Assembly: GCA_963626085.1 (NCBI GenBank)
Contig: CAVFVJ010000031.1
Location: 44,693 to 108,692, forward strand
DNA length: 64,000 nucleotides
Reading direction: 5' to 3'
Origin: Colivivens sp963626085
GTDB taxonomy: Bacteria > Bacteroidota > Bacteroidia > Bacteroidales > Bacteroidaceae
The position numbers were made by a program, and so were the translations under genes. The notes under the pieces are model-generated. The model was given only the letters and a program-made list of their open reading frames with translations, did no database searches and was not told where the DNA came from. Positions 8,557 to 17,679 of the stretch are shown here, one piece after another. How positions within the stretch are numbered: position 1 is the first letter of the stretch; each line of letters starts with the position of its first letter.

Positions 8557-9720
8557 ATGAAAAGGATATTCTTAGGACTAGCACTAGCAGGAGTTGCGTC
8601 AGTCGCAAATGCCCAAACAGGTAAACTGCAGGTCAAAGTAAACATTGAGAACATTGGTGACTCTCTAATAGTGTACTATCAGCAAAAACGTGATACCATC
8701 ACTGGAACTGACGGTAAGTTCGAGTTCACCCTCGACGCAAGCGACAAGGGGATGTTTCTCGCTGCTACCCCAGCCACCTTCAGGGGCAAAGACAACAAAT
8801 ACTTCCAAATGGTAGCCATACCCGATGAGACCTTGGAAGTCACTGGTTCACTGCCTAAGTCAGAGACCAACGACTCCGTCATCTCCCTTTCGGGAGTATC
8901 GGATAAACTCACGTTCGCCGGCAGTAAGTTCTACACTGAATACACTGACGTAATGGCACAGAATAAGGCTGCAATCAAGGAGTTGACAGACTACAACCAG
9001 ACAATGCTAGCGCGCATCCAGGGAGGCGAGAGTCAAGAGGCAGTACTGGCAGAGTACCACGAGCATGTGGGACCACTGAAAGAGAAGGCTGAGAACGGAA
9101 TCATGGATGTACTTCGCAAGAACTCCGACAAGGAAGCATCAGCTTACCTCATTTCCTCGTTCGATACAGCGGAGAAGATTGAAGCTGCGATTGCCCTCTT
9201 GTCCGACGGAGTGAAGAACGGACGGATGAAAGACATCGTGTACCAGACTCTCAACCAGAGCAAGGCACAGGCTGAAAATGAAGCCAAGGCTGCAAAGGTA
9301 CAGGGCGAAGGAGTGAAATCGCAGGACTTCACCCTCACCGATATCAACGGCGAGAACCTCACACTGTCTAGTCTGCGTGGCAAGTACGTTATCCTCGACT
9401 TCTGGGGTTCATGGTGCGGATGGTGCATCAAAGGAATGCCCAAGATGAAGGAATACTACGCAAAGTACAAGGACAAACTGGAGATCGTGGGTGTTGACTC
9501 TGGTGACACGGACGAGAAGTGGAAAGAGGCTGTAAAGAAGCACGAACTGCCGTGGCTGCACGTGAAGGACGCAGAGGGTGACGACAGTGTGGTAAAGAAA
9601 TATGCAGTATCTGGCTTCCCTACGAAGATTTTGGTCGGTCCCGACGGTAAAATTGTGAAGACAATTGTTGGCGAAGACCCTCAGTTCTACACTTTCCTTG
9701 ACGACACCTTTGGCAAGTAA
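8557..9720 (+). CDS. Exported thioredoxin-like (TlpA/AhpC-TSA) protein with N-terminal DUF4369-like domain
   Basis: A 387-residue periplasmic thiol-disulphide protein. Residues 1-20 form a signal peptide ending Ala-Asn-Ala. The region from about 24 to 130 resembles the DUF4369 beta-rich domain often fused to Bacteroidetes thioredoxins. A helical middle section (about 130-240) leads into a TlpA/ResA-type thioredoxin fold with the redox pair Cys287-Gly-Trp-Cys290 and a downstream cis-Pro in SGFPTK. Family members reduce or exchange disulphides in exported proteins or cytochromes, but the partner here is unknown. It is first in a likely four-gene operon (22 bases to the lipoprotein gene), behind a good promoter at 8492-8521. 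Confidence 0.88.
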   Translation: MKRIFLGLALAGVASVANAQTGKLQVKVNIENIGDSLIVYYQQKRDTITGTDGKFEFTLDASDKGMFLAATPATFRGKDNKYFQMVAIPDETLEVTGSLPKSETNDSVISLSGVSDKLTFAGSKFYTEYTDVMAQNKAAIKELTDYNQTMLARIQGGESQEAVLAEYHEHVGPLKEKAENGIMDVLRKNSDKEASAYLISSFDTAEKIEAAIALLSDGVKNGRMKDIVYQTLNQSKAQAENEAKAAKVQGEGVKSQDFTLTDINGENLTLSSLRGKYVILDFWGSWCGWCIKGMPKMKEYYAKYKDKLEIVGVDSGDTDEKWKEAVKKHELPWLHVKDAEGDDSVVKKYAVSGFPTKILVGPDGKIVKTIVGEDPQFYTFLDDTFGK

Positions 9721-9742
9721 ACCATTAACATCTGAAAATATT

Positions 9743-10198
9743 ATGCGTAAACTACTTCTATGCAGTGCGCTGGCACTGGGGGTCATGATGACATTCAGTG
9801 CTTGCGACGACGACGACAAATCGGCCTTCGCCCCTACATTCGAGAAGATTGAGCTCAGTCCGTCTCCTTGCAACGCAGGAGACTCAATTACAGCTACCGT
9901 GACACTCAAGGAAGAAGGTGCCTACTACTACTATTCCTATCAGGAGTACAGTATAGGCAACAGTACCTACCGTCTCGGTAGCAAGAGTTACAACACCTCG
10001 AACCCTACAAAGACCAACGGCAGTGTCAGTTCCCTAACAGGTTCAGCTACGTTCAAGTTCAAGGCACCATCGAAGGCCGACACCACGTATACCATTACGT
10101 TCAAAGCCATGTGTGCAAGCAGTGCCGATGCCTTTGCCTCTGGTTCCCTATATCAACAGACCAACACGGTGAGCGTGCAACTGCCAATCAACAAATGA
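9743..10198 (+). CDS. Small secreted lipoprotein of unknown function
   Basis: No family was recognised. The ATG at 9743 starts a 151-residue protein with a lipoprotein signal peptide whose lipobox is FSAC, followed by four Asp residues. An acidic stretch just after the lipidated Cys fits the Bacteroidetes lipoprotein export signal for surface display. The rest is Ser/Thr/Tyr-rich and looks like one immunoglobulin-like beta domain, with a Cys in SPSPCNAGD and another in KAMCASS. An in-frame ATG at 9665 lies inside the upstream gene and would spoil the signal peptide, so it is rejected. Tight spacing (22 bases upstream, 34 downstream) places it in an operon with the thioredoxin-like protein and the arabinofuranosidase. 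Confidence 0.75.
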   Translation: MRKLLLCSALALGVMMTFSACDDDDKSAFAPTFEKIELSPSPCNAGDSITATVTLKEEGAYYYYSYQEYSIGNSTYRLGSKSYNTSNPTKTNGSVSSLTGSATFKFKAPSKADTTYTITFKAMCASSADAFASGSLYQQTNTVSVQLPINK

Positions 10199-10232
10199 GA
10201 CAACATAACAAAACAAACCAATTTACAATCTG

Positions 10233-12815
10233 ATGAAAAAAAACAGTCTACTACTTACAATGACGCTCTTGTGCGGCTTTGCCCTTAAAGGCAACGCAGC
10301 AGCGCCCGACTCAGTCTATGTGTTCACCTACGCAATTCCTCAAGACACCCACAAGGGAATTCACATCGCGTACAGCTCCGACAAGTCACGGTGGACCGCC
10401 ATCGGACGCGACCAGTCGTTCGTGTCCAGCGACTTCGGCTCATGGGGTTCACAGAAACGCATGTTCCACCCAAGCGTCATCAAGGACGGTGACACATGGT
10501 ATGCTGTGTGGCAGGTGAACGACAACACCAACCAATTTGCAACTACCCTTTCCCAAAAACTCTACATCTGGAAGCCACAGGACTACCCCTACGTGTCTAC
10601 ATCCAGCGTAATTGCACCTGTCCTTGAGAAGAAAGGTGGACTTTTCGTGGTGACCTACAAGACTAAGGAGGGAAAGACATATCAAGTCACGAGCCGTGAC
10701 TTCAAGGAATGGAGTCCGGCACGTGAAGGAGGCGAGTACAAGGCAAACGAGGTGAAAGTACTCGTGGAAGGCACTGAATACGAGGGATGCATCACACGCG
10801 CCCCGTGGGAGGTGGTCGAGACACTCGTAAACAAAGGGTACGCCACTACCCTGCGTAACCAGCAGTACAACGAATCAATGAGAGATGATGCCTCACGTTT
10901 TGCCGGCATACAAAGTGTGGACGTGAATATAAAACTTGACTACAGCGGGAAAAAAGCCATCAGCCCCAACCTCGTAGGCATCTTCTTTGAGGATATCAGC
11001 TATGCGGCTGACGGAGGTCTTTATGCGGAACTGGTGCAGAACCGTGACTTCGAGTACTGCAACACCGACCGTGGAGGGTGGAACGCCAAGTCGTTCTGGT
11101 CTGTCGAAGGCACAGGCAAGACAGACTGGACCATCGAGACAGCTGACCCTATCCACAAGAATAACTCCCACTACTCGGTGCTCAGCACGACAGCCACAGG
11201 TTCGTCACTCAAGAACGAGGGGTTCGACGGTATCGTAGTCCGCAAGGGCGAGAAGTACGACCTGTCCCTCTTCCTCAAGAAGATGGAAGGGGCAGGGAGT
11301 GTGAAGGTGGAACTGATTGACGGTGACAAAGTACTGGCACAGAAGACCTTCAAGGCAACAGGAGAATGGAAGCAGTACAAGGCTGTGCTCACAGCCAGTC
11401 AGGACTGCGAGAAGGCAAAGATAAGCATCACGCCACTGCAAACAGGCAAGCTGGCAGTCGACTTTGTAAGTCTCTTTCCACAGAAGACCTTCAAGAACCG
11501 CAAGAACGGACTCCGTCAGGACATGGCGCAGGTTCTTGCCGACATGAAGCCTAAGTTCATACGCTTCCCTGGAGGCTGCGCAAGCCACGGACAGGGTCTT
11601 GAGGACATGTACCGCTGGATTTACACCGTTGGTCCGGTGTGGGAGCGCAAGCCACTGCCCAATATATGGAACTACCACCAGACCATGGGACTGGGTTTCT
11701 ACGAGTACTTCCAGTTCTGCGAGGACATTGGAGCTGAACCTCTGCCGGTATTGCCTGCTGGTGTCTGTTGCCAGAACTCCTACCGTGGAGGCCACGGCCA
11801 GCAGGGCGGACTTCCGTTCGCCGGCGAAGAAGCCAATATAAAGACATCAGAACCGTTACCAACCATGGAGGAATACCTCCAGGAACTGCTGAACCTCATC
11901 GAGTGGGCCAACGGTGACCCCAAGACATCCAAGTGGGCGAAGATGCGCGCTGATGCAGGACACCCGAAGCCATTCGGACTCAAGTACCTCGGAATTGGAA
12001 ACGAAGACCTTATCTCAGACGTGTTCACGGAACGGTTCAACTTCCTCAACCGGGGCATCAAGGCAAAATATCCTGACATCGAGGTTGTGGGTACTGTCGG
12101 TCCGTTCTTCGAGGGCAGCGACTATGAGTACGGATGGAAACTTGCACGCAAAGAGAACATAGACATTGTGGATGAGCACTATTACGTCAATCCGGGATGG
12201 TATATCCACAATCAAGAATTCTATGACAAATACGACCGCAACGGCACAAAGGTTTACCTTGGAGAATGGGCAAGTAGAGGCAACCGCATGGAGAACGCGC
12301 TAGCAGAAGCACTTCACATGACCAATCTAGAGCGCAATGCTGACGTGGTTGTCATGGAGTCTTATGCACCACTCTTCTGCAAGGACGGGCACTCTAACTG
12401 GAACCCCGATCTTATCTACTTCGGTAACACCAGTGTAAGACCTACCCCGAGCTATTACGTGCAGTACCTCTTCGGTAACAACAACGGAGTAGAATACATC
12501 CCAAGCAATGTATCGGTCAACGGCAACGAGACTGCCAAACTCAGAGTTAACTCATCGGTAGTGAAAGCTGAGAACGGTGACCTCATCGTGAAACTTGTCA
12601 ACCTGCTCCCGGTAACGGCAAAGACCAATGTCGACTTGGGCGATATGCAGGGATACGGCACAACTGCTACACTGTCTGTTCTCACGGGCAAACCAGAGGA
12701 CAAGGATGCCAAGCCACAGCAGTACACCATCACAGCGCATTCACAGTTCAGCTACGACATGCCTGCATACAGTTTATCTGTAATCAGATTTCCAGCCAAC
12801 ACTAAGAAAAAATGA
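10233..12815 (+). CDS. Secreted alpha-L-arabinofuranosidase (GH51) with N-terminal GH43-like domain
   Basis: Predicted to release terminal L-arabinose from arabinan or arabinoxylan side chains. The 860 residues comprise a signal peptide (about 1-23), an N-terminal segment resembling part of a GH43/GH62-like beta-propeller (about 25-225), a GH51 core starting near residue 240 (NLVGIFFEDISYAADGG) that includes a CBM4/9-like jelly-roll insertion (about 285-415), and a C-terminal beta-sandwich. The GH51 acid/base is Glu591 in GIGNED and the nucleophile is Glu678 in LGEWAS. The N-terminal propeller looks too short to be a complete GH43 catalytic domain and may serve in binding. The stop overlaps the rluA-type gene by four bases. 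Periplasmic or surface location is inferred from the signal peptide. Confidence 0.9.
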   Translation: MKKNSLLLTMTLLCGFALKGNAAAPDSVYVFTYAIPQDTHKGIHIAYSSDKSRWTAIGRDQSFVSSDFGSWGSQKRMFHPSVIKDGDTWYAVWQVNDNTNQFATTLSQKLYIWKPQDYPYVSTSSVIAPVLEKKGGLFVVTYKTKEGKTYQVTSRDFKEWSPAREGGEYKANEVKVLVEGTEYEGCITRAPWEVVETLVNKGYATTLRNQQYNESMRDDASRFAGIQSVDVNIKLDYSGKKAISPNLVGIFFEDISYAADGGLYAELVQNRDFEYCNTDRGGWNAKSFWSVEGTGKTDWTIETADPIHKNNSHYSVLSTTATGSSLKNEGFDGIVVRKGEKYDLSLFLKKMEGAGSVKVELIDGDKVLAQKTFKATGEWKQYKAVLTASQDCEKAKISITPLQTGKLAVDFVSLFPQKTFKNRKNGLRQDMAQVLADMKPKFIRFPGGCASHGQGLEDMYRWIYTVGPVWERKPLPNIWNYHQTMGLGFYEYFQFCEDIGAEPLPVLPAGVCCQNSYRGGHGQQGGLPFAGEEANIKTSEPLPTMEEYLQELLNLIEWANGDPKTSKWAKMRADAGHPKPFGLKYLGIGNEDLISDVFTERFNFLNRGIKAKYPDIEVVGTVGPFFEGSDYEYGWKLARKENIDIVDEHYYVNPGWYIHNQEFYDKYDRNGTKVYLGEWASRGNRMENALAEALHMTNLERNADVVVMESYAPLFCKDGHSNWNPDLIYFGNTSVRPTPSYYVQYLFGNNNGVEYIPSNVSVNGNETAKLRVNSSVVKAENGDLIVKLVNLLPVTAKTNVDLGDMQGYGTTATLSVLTGKPEDKDAKPQQYTITAHSQFSYDMPAYSLSVIRFPANTKKK

Positions 12816-14209
12816 CTACAGACACACATACAATACCCCATATGCTTCACCCTCTTCCAACAGAGGGTGAAGTTGTTTTACCGCGGCAGTTCACCTATCC
12901 GTTCCTGTACACGCCCCACCCTCTTGCTGTCATGGCAAGCCACGAGTTGCAGGACTATCTGAGGCGGCAGGAACAGTGGCAGGAGGAGATTCGTCTCGGG
13001 AAGATGTTCGGAGTGCTCGTGGTCGGAACGGCAGACGACAACGAAAACATATTTGCACTTTGGGCTTTTTCAGGACTGCTGGACGGCAAGAGGTGTCATG
13101 AAGGGTTCGTTCCACCTGTGTATGACGTTGACGAGTGGAACCAGGAATACATGCGTGAGGACGCAGTCATCAGTGCCATGCCCGACGGGGAGGAAAAGAG
13201 CAGACTGTCACGCAGACTACAGATGAGGCTGTTCGAACAGTTGTGTTTTCTGAATGCATTGGGCGAAACCCGCTCGTTGACTGACATCTTCGACAAGGAG
13301 ACTTGTCGTATTCCTCCGTCAGGAGCCGGCGAATGTTGCGCCCCCAAATTGCTACAGTACGCCTACGCAAACAATCTCCGTCCGCTGTGTATGGCAGAAT
13401 TTTGGTTGGGACAATCACCCAAGGGGGAGGTTAGGTATGAAGGTGAATACTATCCGGCTTGCAACGCAAAGTGCAAGCCTATACTGCGGCACATGCTCGT
13501 GGGACTCGATGTGGAGGAGAACCCTCTGATTGCTGTCATGCGCGAGAGAGTACGCCAAATGCGTGTCGTCTACGAGGACGACTCCGTTATGGCTGTCTAC
13601 AAACCTGCCGGCGTGTTGTCTGTGAAAGGCAATGTTGACGCTCCTAGTGTAGAGTCAATTATTCTTGACTCACACCCAGAGGTCAGTGGTCCTCTCATTG
13701 TACACCGTCTCGACATGGACACCTCGGGAATCATGTTGCTTGCCAAAGACAAGGAAACACACAAAGCTCTACAGATTCAGTTCTACAAACACGAGATACG
13801 CAAACGCTACATAGCCCTACTCGACGGCATCGTAGAGAGCGACCACGGCACCATATCCTTGCCACTGTCACCCGATAGGCTCGACCGTCCACGACAGATG
13901 GTGAACTGGAAACTCGGTAAAGAAGCAGTCACTGAATACGAGGTACTTGAAAGGAAGGACGGTCGCACACGAATCGCTTTCTACCCACAGACAGGCAGGA
14001 CGCACCAGCTCCGAGTGCACGCAGCCAGCACAGAGGGACTTGGTTGTCCCATATTAGGCGATCGCTTATATTCAAAATCAAACACTATAAAAGGAATGCC
14101 ACAGCGTAAAGTAACAAACTGCCGCATGTACTTGCATGCTGAGTCCATCGACTTTACACACCCACTCTCTGGTGCACACATTCATTTAGAAATCCCTCCA
14201 GAGTTCTAA
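12812..14209 (+). CDS. RluA-family pseudouridine synthase with long N-terminal extension
   Basis: An RNA pseudouridine synthase. The catalytic domain occupies about residues 240-460 and contains the signature HRLDMDTSG with catalytic Asp301, the upstream YKPAGVLSVKG segment and the downstream GRTHQLRVH motif. An N-terminal extension of about 230 residues carries charged helices and Cys pairs (GECCAPK, PACNAKC) and is not part of classical RluA/C/D, although similar extensions occur in Bacteroidetes homologues. It belongs to the 23S rRNA or tRNA modifying group, but the exact target cannot be read. Its ATG overlaps the arabinofuranosidase stop (ATGA), so translation is probably coupled despite unrelated functions. 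A later ATG at 12842 is an alternative start. Confidence 0.88.
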   Translation: MTTDTHTIPHMLHPLPTEGEVVLPRQFTYPFLYTPHPLAVMASHELQDYLRRQEQWQEEIRLGKMFGVLVVGTADDNENIFALWAFSGLLDGKRCHEGFVPPVYDVDEWNQEYMREDAVISAMPDGEEKSRLSRRLQMRLFEQLCFLNALGETRSLTDIFDKETCRIPPSGAGECCAPKLLQYAYANNLRPLCMAEFWLGQSPKGEVRYEGEYYPACNAKCKPILRHMLVGLDVEENPLIAVMRERVRQMRVVYEDDSVMAVYKPAGVLSVKGNVDAPSVESIILDSHPEVSGPLIVHRLDMDTSGIMLLAKDKETHKALQIQFYKHEIRKRYIALLDGIVESDHGTISLPLSPDRLDRPRQMVNWKLGKEAVTEYEVLERKDGRTRIAFYPQTGRTHQLRVHAASTEGLGCPILGDRLYSKSNTIKGMPQRKVTNCRMYLHAESIDFTHPLSGAHIHLEIPPEF

Positions 14210-14290
14210 CCCATCCGTAAACATACAACTAAAGACTACTTACGGGTGAACACTATCTGGAGAAAACAACCAAACTCGATATTGAAATAG

Positions 14291-14391
14291 CAAAAAAAAG
14301 CGGATGGACCATGGGGGAAGTAGGCATCGTTGCCAGACATTTACACAAATATCTTTCACGATTGAATGCCTTTGTTTGTTAGTCCATCCAC
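14291..14391 (-). terminator. Composite structured terminator downstream of carB
   Basis: Read on the minus strand after carB, a 10-bp outer stem (14382-14391 with 14300-14309) ends in a run of about eight T residues (14299-14292). The 72-base loop holds further stems: 14366-14371 with 14322-14327, and an 8-bp apical stem 14347-14354 with 14335-14342 closed by a four-base loop. This is larger than a simple terminator. It lies 37 bases after the carB stop and ends the long minus-strand nitrogen operon. The plus-strand direction lacks a clear T run. Confidence 0.7.
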
Positions 14392-14427
14392 TTTCAGCTC
14401 AAAGAGGCGTTGGGCAGACCGCCACTC

Positions 14428-17400
14428 TCAATATTCGCCCCAATGCTTTATCTCCATCTTGGCATCTCCAACCTTGCAGAACGCATAGATGTATGCAGAC
14501 GCAAGTCTGGCGTTGGTGATCAGCGGAATATTATAGTCAACCGCTGCGCGACGAATACGGTAGCCGTTCTCCAATTCACGCTGAGAATGGTTCTTTGGAA
14601 TATTGATGACAAGATCGACTTTGTGACTGGCGATGCAGTCGATAACATTAGGTTCAATACCCGAGTCTGGCCAATGGAGCACCTCTGACGGAATATCATA
14701 CTGTTTCAAGAACTCAGCCGTTCCGCCTGTAGCATACAACTTGTACCCTGCAGCATGGAGGGTGCGTGCTGCATCCAACAGTTCCACCTTCGAACGTGCG
14801 GCTCCAGAAGAGATCAGAATGCCTTTCTGCTTATCGGGTATGTGATGTCCTACGGACAGCATACTCTTGAGCAAAGCCTCGTAATAGTTGTCACCCAAAC
14901 AAGCTACCTCACCCGTGGAAGCCATATCCACACCAAGAATAGGGTCGGCCTTGAGCAATCTGGCGAAAGAGAATTGTGACGACTTCACGCCCACATAGTC
15001 GATGTCTGCGAAGTTCTTGCCGAACGGCTCCACCTGCTTACCAAGCATTATCTCGGTAGCCATGCCGATGAAGTTGAACTTGGTGACCTTTGACACGAAT
15101 GGGAAACTGCGGCTGGCACGGAGGTTGCACTCGATAACCCTCAGTTCGTTGTCCTTGGCAAGGAATTGTATGTTGAACGGTCCGGAAATGTTGAGTGCCT
15201 CTGCAATCTTACGCGCAGTGCGCTTGATGCGTCTGATGGTCTCGAAATAAAGCTTCTGGGCAGGGAACACCACAGTTGCATCGCCCGAGTGCACTCCAGC
15301 ATACTCTATGTGCTCGCTGATGGCGTAACACTTGATGACTCCGTTCTGTGCCACAGCGTCAATCTCCACCTCTTTGGCTCTCTGCAGGAACTCAGTAACC
15401 ACTACCGGATGGTCCTGACTCACCACAGCTGCGTTCTTCAAGGCGTTCTCCAGCTCATCTCTACTGCTCACCACCCTCATGGCAGCTCCAGAAAGGACGT
15501 ACGACGGACGTATCATGACTGGCAGACCCACCTCATCAACGAAGTCGTAGATTTCCTCCATCTTGGTAAGCTCCTTCCAACGCGGCTGGTCGATGCCCAG
15601 ACGGTCGCACATCTCGGAGAATTTCTGTCGGTCCTCTGCGATATCGATGGACTTGGCTGACGTGCCGAGGATATTGATACCCTGTCGGTCGAGCAACAGT
15701 GCGAGGTTGTTCGGAATCTGTCCACCCGTGCTGACAACCACACCCATAGGTTGCTCCAGGTCACACACATCGAGCACACGCTCCAGCGTCAGCTCGTCAA
15801 AGAACAGGCGGTCACAGATGTCGTAGTCCGTGCTCACCGTCTCCGGGTTGTAGTTGACCATGATGGCGCGATAGCCCATCTCCTGTATCTTCCTGATGGC
15901 AGCCACACCGCACCAGTCGAACTCGACAGACGAACCGATTCGGTATGCGCCAGAACCGAGCACGATGACCGACTTGCCGTCGTGGGCGAAGTCCACATCG
16001 GACTCACTGCCGTTGTATGTCATGTAGAGGTAATTGGTCTGTGCCGGATACTCGCCAGCCATGGTGTCAATCTGCTTCACCACTGGCACAATGTTGTGCT
16101 TCTTACGTTTCTGGCGCACCACGAGACCCTTCTCGTGAGGGTTGATACCCTGGTCTTTCATCACAATCTTACCTATCTGATAGTCCGAGAAGCCCATCTT
16201 CTTAGCCATTGACAGCAGTTCAACTGTCAGGTCGTCCACACTGTCGAACTTCTCCAGCTCGTTCTTCACGTTGTAGATGTTCTGCAGACGGAAGAGGAAC
16301 CAACGGTCAATCTTGGTGATGTCGTGCAACTGGTCGATGGTGTAGCCCATATCGAACGCAAGGGCGATGGCAGGCAGACGCTTGTCGGTAGGGTTGTGCA
16401 ACTCGAAGTCCACATCGGGCACAGTGACTGTATTGGCCACAAAGCCGTGTAGTCCCTGCCCCACCATACGTGCGCCCTTCTGGATGGCTTCCTCGAAGGT
16501 GCGACCGATGGACATCACCTCGCCCACCGACTTCATTGACGAGCCAATCAGCTTGGAGACACCATCGAATTTGCCGAGGTCCCAGCGCGGTATCTTCACA
16601 ACCACATAGTCGAGTGCTGGCTCGAAGAAGGCAGAAGTCACCTTAGTCACTGAGTTCTGTATCTCATCCAGTCCGTAGCCCAGTCCGAGTTTGGCTGCCA
16701 CGAACGCCAGAGGATAGCCTGTGGCCTTTGAGGCGAGGGCAGACGAACGGCTCAAACGGGCGTTCACCTCAATCACACGGTAGTCGTCGCTGTTCGGGTC
16801 GAGCGCATACTGCACGTTACATTCACCGATAATTCCCACCTTGCGCACAATCTTGATTGCAATCTGACGGAGCTTATGGTACTCATGGTCGCTGAGTGTC
16901 TGTGACGGTGCCACCACGATACTCTCGCCCGTGTGGATTCCCAGTGGGTCGAAGTTCTCCATGTTACATACGGTGATACAATTGTCGTACTTGTCGCGCA
17001 CAACTTCGTACTCAATCTCCTTCCATCCCTTGAGCGATTCCTCGATGAGAATCTGCGGAGAGAAGGTGAAGGCTGAGCTGGCGAGTTTGCGCAGTTCATC
17101 GTCATTGTTGCAGAAGCCGGAGCCGAGTCCACCAAGGGTGTAGGCTGCACGCACGATGATTGGGTAGCCAATTTCTTTGACCACGTCGAGTGCCTCCTCG
17201 ATGGAGCTTACAGCAACACTGTGGGCTGTTTTCACGTCGATATCGTGCATCATCTCCGCGAAGAGTTCGCGGTCCTCTGTGTTGATGATGGCCTCTACCG
17301 GAGTACCTATCACCTTTACGTTGTACTTCTCCAGTACCCCACTCTCATACAATTTCACGCCACAGTTGAGGGCGGTCTGTCCTCCGAACGAGAGCATGAT

Positions 17401-17649
17401 GGCGTCGGGGTGTTCCTTGGCAATCACCTTCTCCACGAACTCGGGAGTGATTGGAAGGTAGTATATATGGTCGGCAACTCCCTCGGAAGTCTGCACGGTA
17501 GCCACGTTTGGGTTGATGAGTATGGTGAATTTACCTTCCTCGTGAAGAGCCTTCAGTGCCTGGGAGCCTGAGTAGTCGAACTCGCCCGACTCACCTATCT
17601 TCAGTGCGCCGCTGCCGAGTATCAATATTTTGTTTATATCAGAGTTCAT
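14428..17649 (-). CDS. carB: Carbamoyl phosphate synthase large subunit
   Basis: Uses ammonia from the small subunit with bicarbonate and two ATP to make carbamoyl phosphate for arginine and pyrimidine synthesis. The 1073-residue protein has two ATP-grasp halves (about 1-550 and 550-930, each opening with a GSGAxxIG motif) and a C-terminal MGS-like allosteric domain (about 930-1073). The opening motif GSGALKIGESGEFDYSGSQA resembles the eukaryotic CAD-type enzyme more than the enterobacterial one. It begins 30 bases after carA and is the last gene of the minus-strand cluster, followed by the composite terminator at 14291-14391. Confidence 0.96.
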   Translation of the reverse strand: MNSDINKILILGSGALKIGESGEFDYSGSQALKALHEEGKFTILINPNVATVQTSEGVADHIYYLPITPEFVEKVIAKEHPDAIMLSFGGQTALNCGVKLYESGVLEKYNVKVIGTPVEAIINTEDRELFAEMMHDIDVKTAHSVAVSSIEEALDVVKEIGYPIIVRAAYTLGGLGSGFCNNDDELRKLASSAFTFSPQILIEESLKGWKEIEYEVVRDKYDNCITVCNMENFDPLGIHTGESIVVAPSQTLSDHEYHKLRQIAIKIVRKVGIIGECNVQYALDPNSDDYRVIEVNARLSRSSALASKATGYPLAFVAAKLGLGYGLDEIQNSVTKVTSAFFEPALDYVVVKIPRWDLGKFDGVSKLIGSSMKSVGEVMSIGRTFEEAIQKGARMVGQGLHGFVANTVTVPDVDFELHNPTDKRLPAIALAFDMGYTIDQLHDITKIDRWFLFRLQNIYNVKNELEKFDSVDDLTVELLSMAKKMGFSDYQIGKIVMKDQGINPHEKGLVVRQKRKKHNIVPVVKQIDTMAGEYPAQTNYLYMTYNGSESDVDFAHDGKSVIVLGSGAYRIGSSVEFDWCGVAAIRKIQEMGYRAIMVNYNPETVSTDYDICDRLFFDELTLERVLDVCDLEQPMGVVVSTGGQIPNNLALLLDRQGINILGTSAKSIDIAEDRQKFSEMCDRLGIDQPRWKELTKMEEIYDFVDEVGLPVMIRPSYVLSGAAMRVVSSRDELENALKNAAVVSQDHPVVVTEFLQRAKEVEIDAVAQNGVIKCYAISEHIEYAGVHSGDATVVFPAQKLYFETIRRIKRTARKIAEALNISGPFNIQFLAKDNELRVIECNLRASRSFPFVSKVTKFNFIGMATEIMLGKQVEPFGKNFADIDYVGVKSSQFSFARLLKADPILGVDMASTGEVACLGDNYYEALLKSMLSVGHHIPDKQKGILISSGAARSKVELLDAARTLHAAGYKLYATGGTAEFLKQYDIPSEVLHWPDSGIEPNVIDCIASHKVDLVINIPKNHSQRELENGYRIRRAAVDYNIPLITNARLASAYIYAFCKVGDAKMEIKHWGEY

Positions 17650-17679
17650 ATCTGTCTATTCTTTGCGATAACTGAAACT

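Noticed and set aside
9665..10198. ATG at 9665 for the lipoprotein gene
   Set aside because: It lies within the upstream gene and places 26 residues before a clear lipoprotein signal peptide.
14304..14688. Short plus-strand ORFs over the carB 3' end and the rluA-carB gap
   Set aside because: They are antisense to carB or fall in the structured terminator, with no motif, no promoter and no recognisable product.
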